From the NCBI GenBank assembly GCA_002698785.1, contig PAAG01000043.1:38701-102700 (forward strand): a DNA stretch of 64,000 nucleotides, given 5' to 3'. The notes below the pieces were generated by a model. The model was not told the origin of the DNA. It saw nothing but the letters and a program-made list of their open reading frames with translations, and did no database searches. The DNA is from Verrucomicrobiales bacterium (GTDB taxonomy: Bacteria; Verrucomicrobiota; Verrucomicrobiia; Verrucomicrobiales; DEV007). Shown here piece by piece: positions 36,567 through 45,466 of the stretch. The position numbers and the translations under genes are program-made. Numbering within the stretch: position 1 is the stretch's first letter; the number at the start of each line of letters is the position of its first letter.

Positions 36567-36597
36567 CCGCGATGGCCGACAAACCGGCCACCGCGGA
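36567..36597 (-). terminator. GC-rich hairpin after the DUF4331 gene
   Basis: CCGCGGTGGCCGG pairs with CGGCCATCGCGG on the minus strand around a short TTTGT-type loop (36567-36597), followed by a T/C-rich stretch. It lies between the DUF4331 gene and the HupE-like gene and may partially end transcription. Confidence 0.55.
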
Positions 36598-36620
36598 AGG
36601 AAGAAGGAGGGCCTCCGTTA

Positions 36621-38177
36621 TTACGGATGGATATGGTTTCTTCCGTTTTGAGGGGTAGACTCGTAAGGGAAAACCTTGTTGTAACCCGCATCGTTCGAAT
36701 TCACACCGTCGATCCCGGCAGCAGAATTGATCGTCACAGGATTCGTCCGCAGGTCACTGATGAGCGCCGTCACCGCAATGTCGATCACATCATCACCAAA
36801 GCGGCGTCCGTTCGGCCAGCCACCCGGGATTTGCCCGCCGTTGTCGAACGGGTCCTGGATCGCACTCAGCAGCGTATCTCCACCAAAAATACTCTGGTTC
36901 GAAAAGCCCGCGTCGTCCGGGTTGTCCGCATCCATCGGACCAGCACCCGCCAACCGCGCTACTGGAGTAGAAAGGTCGACCTTGATCACATCAGGAATAT
37001 AGATCCCGGCGATATCCGTGCGGTTCTCCTCGATGGCAGGACCCGATCCGCCAAACACGATCGCATTGATCAGAGCGGCCAGCTCAGGTGTCTCCGCATA
37101 GTCACGGAAAAGCTCATCATCTTCCGATGGACTCGTGCGGCTGTAGAGATCCTTGTCACGAATCGCTACAAGGGCCTCATTGAAAAGTGGATTTCCCTGG
37201 CGACCGACCTGAGCCATGCGTGGCACAGGAGTCTGCGTCGTGCGGATGGTGCGAGTGAACGTGATCTCCCTGACAGTACGACGACGATTCTTCCGCTTTG
37301 TTCTCACCTTTCGGCGCTGATCGTAGGAGTAATCGGTAACAATGTCGATTTTCTCACGGCTCGTCGTCGCATACACACCGACCACCTGCTGATCACCACC
37401 GAGCTCGTCCAGGGGAATCGCGAGCGACATCATGTGAATGTTAAAACCACCCTGCGAATCGACACCCGGGTCGCGCAGCTGAAGGAGATCGAAAATGGAC
37501 TGGATGTCCCCGTAGAAACCATCGTCACGCTGTCCCGCGAACGACATGTAATTGTTGCTCAGCGCAGCGATCGCACCAGCAGTATATCGGTCGAGCTCAC
37601 CGAGTGTGCTTACCCCTGGCTTCGCAGGGTTTTCGCCATTGTCCGCGACATTGTAGTAAGGAGTCGCGATGCCCTGGTTGTTTGGCGGAACAATTCCCGT
37701 GCCCAGCTCGGTTCGAATCCCGGTCGAATTATTGACCTTCGTCACCATGTACGTCTGGATCAGGTTCTGGTTCGCATCTGCATTTGCTTCCACCACGCCG
37801 AGGTAGGATTGCAGGATGGTATTCGAGTTCCGATACGTCGTCTCAAACTGGAACTCATACGTGTAGGTCGCGATTCCGGCAGCCACGTCGCTGCCTGTTG
37901 AAACGTGAATCGCATACAACACCTCGTCATCGAAATTGTATTTGTTAGGACCGACACCTGGTTCCTGGTGCGGATACACACCGAGAGCAGTCATCAGCAT
38001 TTTCTGTCCCTCGTAATCGCCGACAAAAGCATAGACGTCCGTCGTGTTTGCCGCAGGATCGAGAGTAATCAGCGGAGCGTCCATGTGACTGGATGCCTCC
38101 GCCGTAGGAGATAGGGCCAGCGACACCGCCAAAGCGAGCGCGCCGGAACCGGCCCTGATAATATGGTTTTTTTTCAT
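36621..38177 (-). CDS. DUF4331 family exported protein
   Basis: 518 aa. A signal peptide (about 1-28) is followed by the family hallmark SSHMDAPLI...DP..NTTDVYAFV. Further conserved blocks are NKYNFDDEVLY, DDGFYGDIQSIFDLLQLRD and the late LPDVIKVDL-like region. A strongly basic segment near residues 290-310 (RRKVRTKRKNRRR) is unusual and recalls the basic tails elsewhere in the window, but here it is internal. DUF4331 function is not established. The gene is third in a minus-strand operon headed by an ECF sigma factor and anti-sigma factor. Confidence 0.85.
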   Translation of the reverse strand: MKKNHIIRAGSGALALAVSLALSPTAEASSHMDAPLITLDPAANTTDVYAFVGDYEGQKMLMTALGVYPHQEPGVGPNKYNFDDEVLYAIHVSTGSDVAAGIATYTYEFQFETTYRNSNTILQSYLGVVEANADANQNLIQTYMVTKVNNSTGIRTELGTGIVPPNNQGIATPYYNVADNGENPAKPGVSTLGELDRYTAGAIAALSNNYMSFAGQRDDGFYGDIQSIFDLLQLRDPGVDSQGGFNIHMMSLAIPLDELGGDQQVVGVYATTSREKIDIVTDYSYDQRRKVRTKRKNRRRTVREITFTRTIRTTQTPVPRMAQVGRQGNPLFNEALVAIRDKDLYSRTSPSEDDELFRDYAETPELAALINAIVFGGSGPAIEENRTDIAGIYIPDVIKVDLSTPVARLAGAGPMDADNPDDAGFSNQSIFGGDTLLSAIQDPFDNGGQIPGGWPNGRRFGDDVIDIAVTALISDLRTNPVTINSAAGIDGVNSNDAGYNKVFPYESTPQNGRNHIHP

Positions 38178-38217
38178 AGGATTGTTGGTTTTTGGTCGAT
38201 TGCTTTCTCACTCATCT

Positions 38218-39558
38218 TCACGAGGAGAAAGGATTTCCGGCGAGTTCTTCACCGAGAGATTTGAGAATTCTTCGTTCGGAAGGAAAGAGAGTATGTTTCA
38301 GATCAGAGGCCGCACTGAACCAGTCGCGCGCCTCATCCAGATTGCCGAGTCGGCGAGCGATGACAGCGGCATGAAAGTAAAGCCGCCCATCATCCGTGAG
38401 CACAGAAAGAGCCTCGTCCATGTGGACCTGCGCCTCTTCCAGTTGCCCCTTCGCGCAAAGAGCCCACGCCAGCGCATTATGCGTGTAAATATCCTGACGT
38501 TCCTCCAACTCCGCCTCGGCAAGCTCGACTGCAAGCCCGATCCTCTCCCCCTTCGTCGCGTGATAGAGGGCATACGTCCGAGGGTCGAGACGCTCCGCCG
38601 TCGCATGAAACGTATCGCGCAACTCCTTCGCTCCAGCCGCCTCATCAGCTTCCTCCAGCGCCTCTAACAAAGCCCACTGATACTGCGGCTGCGGGTTCTT
38701 CTCCGCCGCTTTCTCAAGCACCGAAACCGCCTCATCAAAATCACCGCTATCCATCAGCATACGGCCACGAAGAAGGAGTGCGGGCGGGTAGTCAGGTATG
38801 TAAGTAACCGCTTTGCTGACTACCCGCTCCGCTTCACCAACCTGGGACTGATGAAAGTAAAATCCTGCCAACTGAGTCAACGCCCACGCGAGCGAATCCG
38901 GATCCTGCGGCGAGCCAGCAGCCACCGCACGCTTCGTCGCCTCGATCGCACCCGGAACGTCGCCGATCATCCACCTCACCCAGCCCACCCTCGCATAGGA
39001 TTGCAGATCAGGCCGCATGTCGACCGCCGTCTGGTAGGCCTCGATCGCCTCGTTGATCTTCCCCTGCTCGATCAGGGCATCGCCGAGTAAAAGAAAATCA
39101 AACGGCCCGCCTTCTCGTTCTGTCAGGGTTCGGGCGATCTCCTCCGCTTCGGCGAAACGATGAAGATTGTGAGCCACATGCCCGCGCAACAGCAGCGCCT
39201 CCGACGCTTCCGCCTCGATCCCCTCGATCTCATCCGCGCAGGCCTCTGCCAGCGTGTAATACCCCGCATCAAAACTCTGCCGCGCCTTTGCGACAAATGC
39301 CCAGCCAAGTGCCTCCCACGAGGCCACCGGCACCTGTCCGCTCGCCACTCGCTCCTGCGCCTTGCGGATTCGCTCATCCACCACCCCATCTCCATCATGA
39401 GGAATCAGCGCAATGCTCTCAGCCTCCACCTCCTTTTCCGGAACACTCACCTCCTCTATCTCACCAGAACAGGAGACTAGAACTGCAGACGTGATTACCA
39501 GGAGCGCTTTCGCGAGCGAGCGAATGGACCGTCGTAAATCTGGGGAAAAGAGAAACAT
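38218..39558 (-). CDS. TPR lipoprotein of the DUF4331 operon
   Basis: About 446 aa from ATG 39558. The signal LLVITSAVLVSC is a lipobox, so lipid anchoring is predicted. The mature part is a string of TPR-like helical pairs (AHNLHRFAEAEEIARTL, EAIEAYQTAVDMRPDLQSYARVG, DPDSLAWALTQLAGFYFHQ), probably ten or more. TPR lipoproteins act as scaffolds. It lies 40 bp upstream of the DUF4331 gene and 114 bp downstream of the anti-sigma gene. An alternative start at 39600 would place 14 polar residues before the signal. Confidence 0.75.
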   Translation of the reverse strand: MFLFSPDLRRSIRSLAKALLVITSAVLVSCSGEIEEVSVPEKEVEAESIALIPHDGDGVVDERIRKAQERVASGQVPVASWEALGWAFVAKARQSFDAGYYTLAEACADEIEGIEAEASEALLLRGHVAHNLHRFAEAEEIARTLTEREGGPFDFLLLGDALIEQGKINEAIEAYQTAVDMRPDLQSYARVGWVRWMIGDVPGAIEATKRAVAAGSPQDPDSLAWALTQLAGFYFHQSQVGEAERVVSKAVTYIPDYPPALLLRGRMLMDSGDFDEAVSVLEKAAEKNPQPQYQWALLEALEEADEAAGAKELRDTFHATAERLDPRTYALYHATKGERIGLAVELAEAELEERQDIYTHNALAWALCAKGQLEEAQVHMDEALSVLTDDGRLYFHAAVIARRLGNLDEARDWFSAASDLKHTLFPSERRILKSLGEELAGNPFSS

Positions 39559-39672
39559 CGAAACCGGGTGACTTTCCCGGGGATTCGCCCGTTTCCACAA
39601 AGCGGTTCACTTTTTCTCGATATTTTTTTCACGACCAACGCCAACACGCTCCAGGCCCCGAAAACACAGGGA

Positions 39673-40395
39673 TCAGCTACCCTGCGCATTGCCAGCCAGG
39701 ACGACAGGTCCCTCTGGCTGAGGACGCCCACCGGCTACCTCCAGGCTCACCGCAAACGTCACCGCTTTCTCCACCGGCCGATCCGGCTGGAAAGAAGCAC
39801 GCACCGAAGCCGCAGGATCGAACAGACCCGCAGAAACAGGAGCCGGATTCCCCTCCTCAAACACCCACAGCTGATACGTCTTGCCGCTCGGCGCAGGAGG
39901 CAGATCCTTCGTTTCGATAAAACCGATCCCGCTTTCCGGATTCCACGCCACATTCGCAGAAATATCCGGATACTCCTCCGATGCCGCAGCCAGCGCCACC
40001 AGGCGTATATTTTCCGGATCGTTCAGGCGAGCCAGCTCCGCATTCTCCCTCTTCAACTCCGCCACTTGCAGTCCGAGGAAACCACAGAAAATCGCAAACA
40101 TCGCCGCCGCCGCCCACGGCACGAAAGAAGAACGCTTCCTTTCGATCGGCCTACGGAAAGGCACCACAGTCTCTTCGCCTCCGCCCGCTTCCCGAAGAAT
40201 TCGCTCACGCAGCGACGCAGGAGGAATCGCCTCCTCAGCAGAGAGAGCGATCGCCCCTAGCACAGCCTCATACTCACCGACCAGCACAGCCAGCTCCGCA
40301 TTCGACCTCAATGCCGAGACAAAAGCAGCCCGCTCGTCCTCCGCCAGCTGGCCGAGGGCGTACATCACTGCCTGTTCTTTTAGCTCATCAGTCAT
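39673..40395 (-). CDS. RskA-like anti-sigma factor
   Basis: 240 aa. The N-terminal zinc-less anti-sigma domain (about 1-75, YALGQLAEDERAAFVSAL) is followed by a basic linker, one membrane helix (about 91-110), a short coiled coil (VAELKRENAEL) and a periplasmic domain of the RskA type (GKTYQLWVFEEG, P.....F). Its start overlaps the sigma gene's end by 4 bp (ATGA), the usual coupling for a sigma/anti-sigma pair. It should hold the sigma factor at the membrane until released by regulated proteolysis. Confidence 0.85.
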   Translation of the reverse strand: MTDELKEQAVMYALGQLAEDERAAFVSALRSNAELAVLVGEYEAVLGAIALSAEEAIPPASLRERILREAGGGEETVVPFRRPIERKRSSFVPWAAAAMFAIFCGFLGLQVAELKRENAELARLNDPENIRLVALAAASEEYPDISANVAWNPESGIGFIETKDLPPAPSGKTYQLWVFEEGNPAPVSAGLFDPAASVRASFQPDRPVEKAVTFAVSLEVAGGRPQPEGPVVLAGNAQGS

Positions 40396-41003
40396 TCTTC
40401 ATCCAGGCGGGGCCCGAGGCACGACCGCAACTTATCCATTGCCAGCCGGATTCGGGACTTTACCGTTCCCGAAGGCACCGACAACTTTTTCGAAATTTCC
40501 GTCATCGAAAGAGAATCAAAATACGCCGACTCCACCGCCGTGCGTTGCGAATCCGACAGCCGCGACAGACACGAGTGCACCTGCTCCGACATATCCGACA
40601 TCGCACACATCAGGAAAGGACTCGATCCCGGATTCTCATCCACAGCCACCGGCACATCCTCTTCGCCCCCAGCCGCAGGAATCCGTCGCCCCGCCTTCCG
40701 CATCCTATCGATGCACTTATTTCGCGTCAGCGTCGCCAGCCACGTGATGGGAGACGCCTTCTTCGGGTCATAAGAATCCGGCTTCTTCCAGATCGCGAGG
40801 AACACATCCTGCGTCACCTCCTCACTCTCACGCGCATCGTTGAGAATGCGCGACGCCAGCGTAAAAACGACCCGCCCATAGCGATCGTAGACAGCCCCCA
40901 GCGTATCCGGATTCTTCCCATCCAGCCGCAACAACAGATCCACATCATCCGCCGCCGAACCGGCACCGGACGTCTGCAAATCTTGAGGGCTTTCGTTACT
41001 CAT
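40392..41003 (-). CDS. ECF RNA polymerase sigma factor (SigK-like)
   Basis: About 203 aa from ATG 41003. Region 2 has YDRYGRVVFTLASRILNDARESEEVTQDVFLAIWKKPDSYDP and ITWLATLTRNKCIDRMRK; region 4 has LSDSQRTAVESAYFDSLSMTEISKKLSVPSGTVKSRIRLAMDKLR. The pairing with an RskA-like anti-sigma gene matches the SigK/RskA group. It heads the operon that includes the TPR lipoprotein, DUF4331 and HupE-like genes, its likely targets. No copy of the GTAACAAA-N13 motif is seen upstream, so this is a second, separate ECF circuit. Confidence 0.9.
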   Translation of the reverse strand: MSNESPQDLQTSGAGSAADDVDLLLRLDGKNPDTLGAVYDRYGRVVFTLASRILNDARESEEVTQDVFLAIWKKPDSYDPKKASPITWLATLTRNKCIDRMRKAGRRIPAAGGEEDVPVAVDENPGSSPFLMCAMSDMSEQVHSCLSRLSDSQRTAVESAYFDSLSMTEISKKLSVPSGTVKSRIRLAMDKLRSCLGPRLDEE

Positions 41004-41206
41004 CTGCGGGGATAGCGGTTCCGGGAGAACCACTCACCGGATCGTACAACAAACAAGCATACGTATAGCAAGCAGATTCGGTTCAAAATGGAAATACCTA
41101 TTCGATGCCCCCAAGCTCGGGTAACACCCCCGCCCCCATCTACCGAAACCAAAAAATTGCGCACCTCACCCTTTCCTCATTCGAGGACGTGTATCATTAG
41201 GAAAGA

Positions 41207-41425
41207 TCATCGCCGTTCGCTACGAAGAATCTCCTTAGCGGCCGAAAAATCGATTGGGGTTTCTGTGCCCTCAGCAACACGCTTGGCGGTTTCAGAAAGG
41301 ACTTCGTCATGCCACGAAGGCGAGTCAATCGACTCATCCGATTCAGTGAGACCCGACCAGAGAAGCTCCATTATTCTGAGCCTCTCATCTTTGGGGAGTG
41401 CAAGAATCTCATCAACCGTGACCAT
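41207..41425 (-). CDS. Orphan addiction-module antitoxin (TIGR02574-like)
   Basis: 72 aa. It starts VDEILALPKDERLRIMELLWSGL, then SPSWHDEVL, with a charged tail. This is the usual form of the putative addiction module component family, RelB-like antitoxins of RelE/ParE toxins. No toxin gene follows in the 200 bp before the sigma gene or precedes it, so it is an orphan here. Confidence 0.7.
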   Translation of the reverse strand: MVTVDEILALPKDERLRIMELLWSGLTESDESIDSPSWHDEVLSETAKRVAEGTETPIDFSAAKEILRSERR

Positions 41426-41601
41426 GCAGCAGGCTACAGCAATTTTCTCCGAACCTCAACCCTCAGCCTTCACCCGCCCAGTGACTGGCCAGCGCATCGT
41501 AGCTTTGAGCTGTTTCCCGTGGAGTCATTCTTTCACCTCAATCAAATCAGACCGAACCAACCGTCCATCTTGGATCGTGAGAATAGCGGAAGTACCCTCA
41601 C

Positions 41602-42264
41602 CTATCCCATCCTCTTGTAAACACTCCAGACCGCACCACCCAGGACATACCCACCACCCGCCATCAGCAGCCAGTCCGTCCGTCCCTGTAGAATCAGCAC
41701 ACTGCTCGACACCGCACCCAGCAGAAACGACAGCGTGATCCAGACCGGTATCAGCAGCTTCCAGCCCTCCACCTGGTGCCCGCGCAGCCGCATACCCAGG
41801 TGAATCCCAAAGTCCGTGAACAGCCCCGTCAGATGCGTCGTCCGTAGGACCACCCCCCGATACCGATTCGCCAGCGCATTCTGCGCCCCACAGACCGCAC
41901 TCGCTATCCCGATCGCCACCAGCGGAAAATCCGCATAGAAAAAATGCGCCACCACCAGACACACCCCCATCGCCGAGAGCGCCCGACCGTATGGCTTACT
42001 GATCTCCAACGTTGGATGATGCAGCAAAAAACCCGAGATCGTCGCCCCTAGCAAAAACCCCACCGTCGCCATCGCCACATTCGCGATATGCCTGCCCTCC
42101 GAAGCACCAAACGGAGACAGCCCCGACCCCAGCCTCGCGATATCCCCCGTCAAATGGCTCACCGACGCCCCCGTCGAAAGCAGGAACCCCGTGTTCAAAA
42201 ACGACGCACCAAACGCCAGAAGACACCCTCCCAGAACAATTCGGCTAGGCTTGATCACACGCAT
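41602..42264 (-). CDS. DUF1275 (YoaK-like) membrane protein
   Basis: The 220-aa product has six predicted membrane helices. It shows the family pattern: GASFLNTGFLLSTGASVSHLTGDIARLG near the start, CGAQNALANRYRGVVLRTTHLTGLFTDFGIHLG in the centre, and a late WLL....GGYVLGG helix. The biochemical role of DUF1275 is not established. A complete repeat of the dispersed GAGTGAGGGCTTCAGCCC family lies about 90 bp upstream. Confidence 0.8.
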   Translation of the reverse strand: MRVIKPSRIVLGGCLLAFGASFLNTGFLLSTGASVSHLTGDIARLGSGLSPFGASEGRHIANVAMATVGFLLGATISGFLLHHPTLEISKPYGRALSAMGVCLVVAHFFYADFPLVAIGIASAVCGAQNALANRYRGVVLRTTHLTGLFTDFGIHLGMRLRGHQVEGWKLLIPVWITLSFLLGAVSSSVLILQGRTDWLLMAGGGYVLGGAVWSVYKRMG

Positions 42265-42352
42265 TCCAACACACAGTCACAATGACCGAACATAGCCACC
42301 CCAACCACCACGCGCCACCCCGAATCGACGGAAACCTGCACATTCCCAACTG

Positions 42353-42425
42353 CTGGAGTGAGGGCTTCAGCCCTTCGAGGACGAAGCCCCTGCTAATCCA
42401 GAACGGCTGAAGCCGTCACTCCAAC
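42353..42425 (+). repeat. Dispersed REPIN-like repeat, complete copy 1
   Basis: CTGGAGTGAGGGCTTCAGCC (from 42353) and GGCTGAAGCCGTCACTCCAAC (to 42425) are imperfect mirror images, and each arm contains its own small palindrome (GGGCTTCAGCCC, CGGCTGAAGCCG). About 32 bp of variable sequence with GAGGACGAAGCCCC lies between the arms. It ends 8 bp after the stop of the gene at 42433-42990. Confidence 0.8.
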
Positions 42426-42432
42426 ACCCACC

Positions 42433-42990
42433 TCAATCCTCCCAATAAAACAGAGCATCGAACTCCTTGAACGGCGGCGGACTCAAAATCGTGGGCACCT
42501 CCAGCGATTCCGACAGCGGCTCCTCCAGCTCCACACGAGACAGCCTTTTCAATCCATGCCCCTCGAGAAGCCCCTCGATCTTCGAGCTCAACTCCCTCAC
42601 GGCATCATTAGCGAACTCATCCACAAAACCGAGCGCCGGCAGATAGCTGCTCCCGCCCTTGTCGTGCCACGACTTCACACCCTGACCCATCACAAAAAAC
42701 GGAGACAACCGACTCAGCAGCACCGCGACGCCACCATACGCCACCTCCTGATAGGCCTCCACTGCAAACGCATCGTCCTCCCGGTAAAACCACGCATCCA
42801 CAAACGACGCATAGCCCGAACCGTAGTGATCCCACTCGATGCGGGACTTCACCTTCGCCCCCTTCTCCACATCCTTCACCACCCGTTTGTAAAACGAATC
42901 GATCTTCCCCTCATCATTCCCCTTCCACGGATCCAGGTAAGAAATCGACCGCGCCTCCAGTAAATCGGCTATCTCAGAATCATTGAACAT
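42433..42990 (-). CDS. Hypothetical soluble protein
   Basis: 185 aa, acidic, without signal or membrane segment. It is rich in Trp and Tyr (SYLDPWKGND, EWDHYGSGYASFVDAWFY) with the late segment LSPPPFKEFDALFYWED. No family is recognised. The size, composition and position among small immunity-like genes are compatible with an orphan immunity protein, but nothing in the sequence proves this. It ends 8 bp before a complete dispersed repeat. Confidence 0.5.
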   Translation of the reverse strand: MFNDSEIADLLEARSISYLDPWKGNDEGKIDSFYKRVVKDVEKGAKVKSRIEWDHYGSGYASFVDAWFYREDDAFAVEAYQEVAYGGVAVLLSRLSPFFVMGQGVKSWHDKGGSSYLPALGFVDEFANDAVRELSSKIEGLLEGHGLKRLSRVELEEPLSESLEVPTILSPPPFKEFDALFYWED

Positions 42991-43083
42991 AGTAATCCCT
43001 TACCAAAGGCCACCCTGCCCACCACCGCCACCAAAAATCAAAACGGCCACCACCTGGAATCGATCTCGCCAGAAGCCCTACCT

Positions 43084-43112
43084 GCTCGAGTGAGGGCTTT
43101 AGCCCTTCGATT
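43084..43112 (+). repeat. Dispersed repeat, left arm only (2)
   Basis: CTCGAGTGAGGGCTTTAGCCCTTCG, with the palindrome kept by paired changes (GGGCTTTAGCCC). The following CCGGTCATCCCGAAACAGCG resembles the inner part of complete copies, but the right arm is lost. Confidence 0.65.
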
Positions 43113-43182
43113 ACCAAGTCCCGGTCATCCCGAAACAGCGAAATCCATCAATCCATCGGCAACGCCCATTGGCTGCCCCCAC

Positions 43183-43623
43183 TCAACTTAAAACTTGCTC
43201 CGCGAAGCCTTTCCGTCCATCAACCCACCAGATTCGAATATTCGCCAACACCGCGAGCATTACCACCGCAAAGAAAAACGGCGCGAGATGCGGGATAAAA
43301 AAGTAGGAAGCAGCTCCCCCGAAAAAGAGTAACAAGACCAACCCAGAAGGCCGTGGTTTTTCATTCCGTCGAACCCGATAACCGAGCACACAAACGCCCG
43401 CAAAAAACACCAGCGCCATCACCAGAGAGAGCCAGTCCTGAAAAAACACAAGCGCCCGATAAGAAATTCCCGGCGGTCCCGCCGAGACCGTTTCGGCATT
43501 CTCAGAAAATCCAAAAAGCTCGCCCCCCTTCATCAAACCATAATGGATCTCGACAGGAAAAAATCCCGCAACCGGAGCAACCGCACATCCAATCAACAGC
43601 GCTGTCAAGAATGCATTCCTCAT
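43183..43623 (-). CDS. Multi-pass membrane hypothetical protein
   Basis: 146 aa: an N-terminal hydrophobic segment (signal or helix 1), an exposed loop FPVEIHYGLMKGGELFGFSENAETVSAG, then three more helices. The C-terminus (WWVDGRKGFAEQ) should face the cytoplasm. No family is recognised. Confidence 0.55.
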   Translation of the reverse strand: MRNAFLTALLIGCAVAPVAGFFPVEIHYGLMKGGELFGFSENAETVSAGPPGISYRALVFFQDWLSLVMALVFFAGVCVLGYRVRRNEKPRPSGLVLLLFFGGAASYFFIPHLAPFFFAVVMLAVLANIRIWWVDGRKGFAEQVLS

Positions 43624-43784
43624 TTACTAGGAACATAGTATCGACAACACCAAAATCAAATCTCGCCGACTTCACGGTTCTGGATTGATCGCCTCAGCCC
43701 TTATAGGATGGAGTCACAGCCTGGAAACTCCTGAAGCAGACATTCACCGATACCCAGAATTTCTTCCCTAATGATCCCAATCAC

Positions 43785-44207
43785 TCATACATAAACCGAA
43801 AACACAATCCCCTGATCCTCACGAGCAAAAAGATCGGGCAACGAAACTCCATCAAAATGCACATGATAGGGAGCTTCATCCACCTCTTTCGGAAGCCAGT
43901 CAGCAAAAGCAAGCAATCCCTCACGATGTCCGGTAACGATCAACTCGTCACCCTCTGCCCGGATCACAAGCTTCCCTGCCGATTTAACAAACACCGTCGA
44001 GCGAAAAACCATACGATAAGGAGCCGGATCGAACCCACTCTCAAGATCTACCACAAACGACTCCGCCCCATCGTCACAGCAAAACTCCCAAAGCCTTTCT
44101 CGAAGCTCAGCAAACTCCTCAGCCGTTCCCCTAAGATCGAACTCACCGTTATCCCCAACCGCACGCATAACATCCCTTTCTTCTTCAATCGCAGAAAGCT
44201 GAAACAT
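43785..44207 (-). CDS. Imm32-like hypothetical protein
   Basis: 140 aa, acidic, soluble. It contains GDELIVTGHREGLLAFADWLPKEV, like the core of immunity protein 32 proteins (a strand, then G-x-x-x-G-L-x-x-L-A-x-L), followed by PYHVHFDG and a C-terminal IVFSVYV strand. Imm32 members are immunity proteins of polymorphic toxin systems. No toxin gene is adjacent, so a free-standing or orphan immunity role is only an inference. Confidence 0.45.
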   Translation of the reverse strand: MFQLSAIEEERDVMRAVGDNGEFDLRGTAEEFAELRERLWEFCCDDGAESFVVDLESGFDPAPYRMVFRSTVFVKSAGKLVIRAEGDELIVTGHREGLLAFADWLPKEVDEAPYHVHFDGVSLPDLFAREDQGIVFSVYV

Positions 44208-44241
44208 CCGCGCGAGCGCTCATTGGAGCCTGGAAGGCATT

Positions 44242-44499
44242 CTAGAAACTATCAGCACGCTGAATCAGAATCACCTTGACCTCACGAACCGGCGAATCAG
44301 CCCAGTAAGTGATGGCGTAACTCGCAACAATCTTAGTGAAGATCGTTCTTCCAACATCATCAATGTCCGAATAGTCACCTGACTGGAAAGGATCGTCAGC
44401 AAGCGACTTGATGAAATTCAAAATCTGCTCCCTCGCTTTCCCTGAGGCCGGGACCTCCGATAAAATATCGAGGTTAATGAATACCTTATAGGGCGGCAT
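44242..44499 (-). CDS. RelE/ParE-superfamily toxin
   Basis: 85 aa, compact alpha/beta. The pattern LNFIKSLADDPFQSGDYSDIDDVGRTIFTKIV, then YAITYWADSPVREVKVILIQRAD, follows RelE/ParE toxins: helical hairpin, R in a strand, then two closing strands. Its ATG overlaps the stop of the antitoxin gene by one base (TAATG). Such toxins block gyrase or cut ribosome-bound mRNA; which one cannot be told here. Confidence 0.7.
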   Translation of the reverse strand: MPPYKVFINLDILSEVPASGKAREQILNFIKSLADDPFQSGDYSDIDDVGRTIFTKIVASYAITYWADSPVREVKVILIQRADSF

Positions 44500-44696
44500 T
44501 ACGAATCTTCCAACCGAGCCTCAAACTCCTCGATCGTGAGCCAATGTTCCGGATCCTTATCGTCCAGTCGCTCCTTCAGAATCGCAGCCGATTCCGGATC
44601 TCGAAGATTCTTCAGATGCACAGCGTAAGCAATCACCTTAGAAAGATGCTCATCGGAAAGATGCCCAATTTCGGACTGAATTTCTTCGATTGTCAT
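44499..44696 (-). CDS. Antitoxin of RelE/ParE-type pair
   Basis: About 65 aa from ATG 44696 (or 44699): MTIEEIQSEIGHLSDEHLSKVIAYAVHLKNL, then a charged tail with EHWLTIEEFEARLEDS. It has an antitoxin-like N-terminal helix pair and an extended acidic C-terminus to wrap the toxin. It is translationally coupled to the toxin gene. The longer in-frame extension upstream is not protein-like. Confidence 0.65.
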   Translation of the reverse strand: MTIEEIQSEIGHLSDEHLSKVIAYAVHLKNLRDPESAAILKERLDDKDPEHWLTIEEFEARLEDS

Positions 44697-44803
44697 CATC
44701 GAACAAATACCGCGAAAATCCCAAATTTTCAACCACTTCAGGTCGAACCAAAGCGTCACAACAAACAAGGCAAATCCCCAAAACCTCGCCTCCTGCCTGC
44801 CCC

Positions 44804-44838
44804 TGCTGGAGTGAGGGCTTCAGCCCTTCGAGGACAGA
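44804..44838 (+). repeat. Dispersed repeat, left arm only (3)
   Basis: GCTGGAGTGAGGGCTTCAGC, then CCTTCGAGGACAGAGCC. The right arm is missing. It lies 108 bp upstream of the antitoxin start. Confidence 0.7.
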
Positions 44839-44913
44839 GCCTCTCTTTCCACCAAAAATCAAAACCGGTCACCACCGCTTTTTCTTTTGCCTTGGTATAT
44901 CCTCTGTGGACAA

Positions 44914-45363
44914 TCACCCTTCCCCCTCAATCTCCCCTCCACGCTCTACCAGAGCTTTCATCGGATTCGCAACGAATTTCGCCGACCTCGTTTCCTTCCA
45001 ATCTGAAAGACACGATTCAACAGAAGCAGTAAAACGTCGCCCGGTCTCATCTGAGTAGAAATCGCAATTCATTCGACGAGCTTGTTCGCACACTTTGCGG
45101 AGAACATCGATTTCTGACGGAGTCCACTCCACCGTCAGCTCACGCACAAGCTTATCATCGCGCCAGACATACAAAACCGAACCAAATCCCTTCCTTGACC
45201 GAAACTCACTCACTTCTCCCCAACTCCTATCGACCGGCAAGATTCCACAATACTCCTTCAGTTCCTCCTCCGTGGGTTGCCGCTCATTCCAGCAACCCTC
45301 CTCCCGAACAACACCCTCAAACTCCGTTGGAATGAGCCGAATCTTGTAATGCTGAAGTCCCAT
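44914..45363 (-). CDS. Hypothetical soluble protein
   Basis: 149 aa, charged, with many Arg/Glu. It reads HYKIRLIPTEFEG at the start, an EEELKEYCGILP segment, a WTPSEIDVLRKVCEQARRMNCDFYSDE helix, and ends KALVERGGEIEGEG. The first half recalls small immunity-like or SUKH-neighbour proteins, but no family can be named. It is alone between a left-arm repeat and the next gene. Confidence 0.5.
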   Translation of the reverse strand: MGLQHYKIRLIPTEFEGVVREEGCWNERQPTEEELKEYCGILPVDRSWGEVSEFRSRKGFGSVLYVWRDDKLVRELTVEWTPSEIDVLRKVCEQARRMNCDFYSDETGRRFTASVESCLSDWKETRSAKFVANPMKALVERGGEIEGEG

Positions 45364-45466
45364 TATCGATCGATAAGCCCGATTAAATCACAATCCAACC
45401 CGCAGATACTCAAGAAATTCTTCTGGAATGGAAAAGTTAATCAATTCACAAGAGTTCTGGTACTCA

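Noticed and set aside
36315..37901. 528-aa plus-strand ORF
   Set aside because: Antisense to the DUF4331 gene and part of the HupE-like gene, with Arg/His-rich shadow composition.
41207..41425. A complete toxin-antitoxin locus at the TIGR02574-like gene
   Set aside because: No RelE/ParE-like frame exists in the gaps on either side. Only the antitoxin is present.
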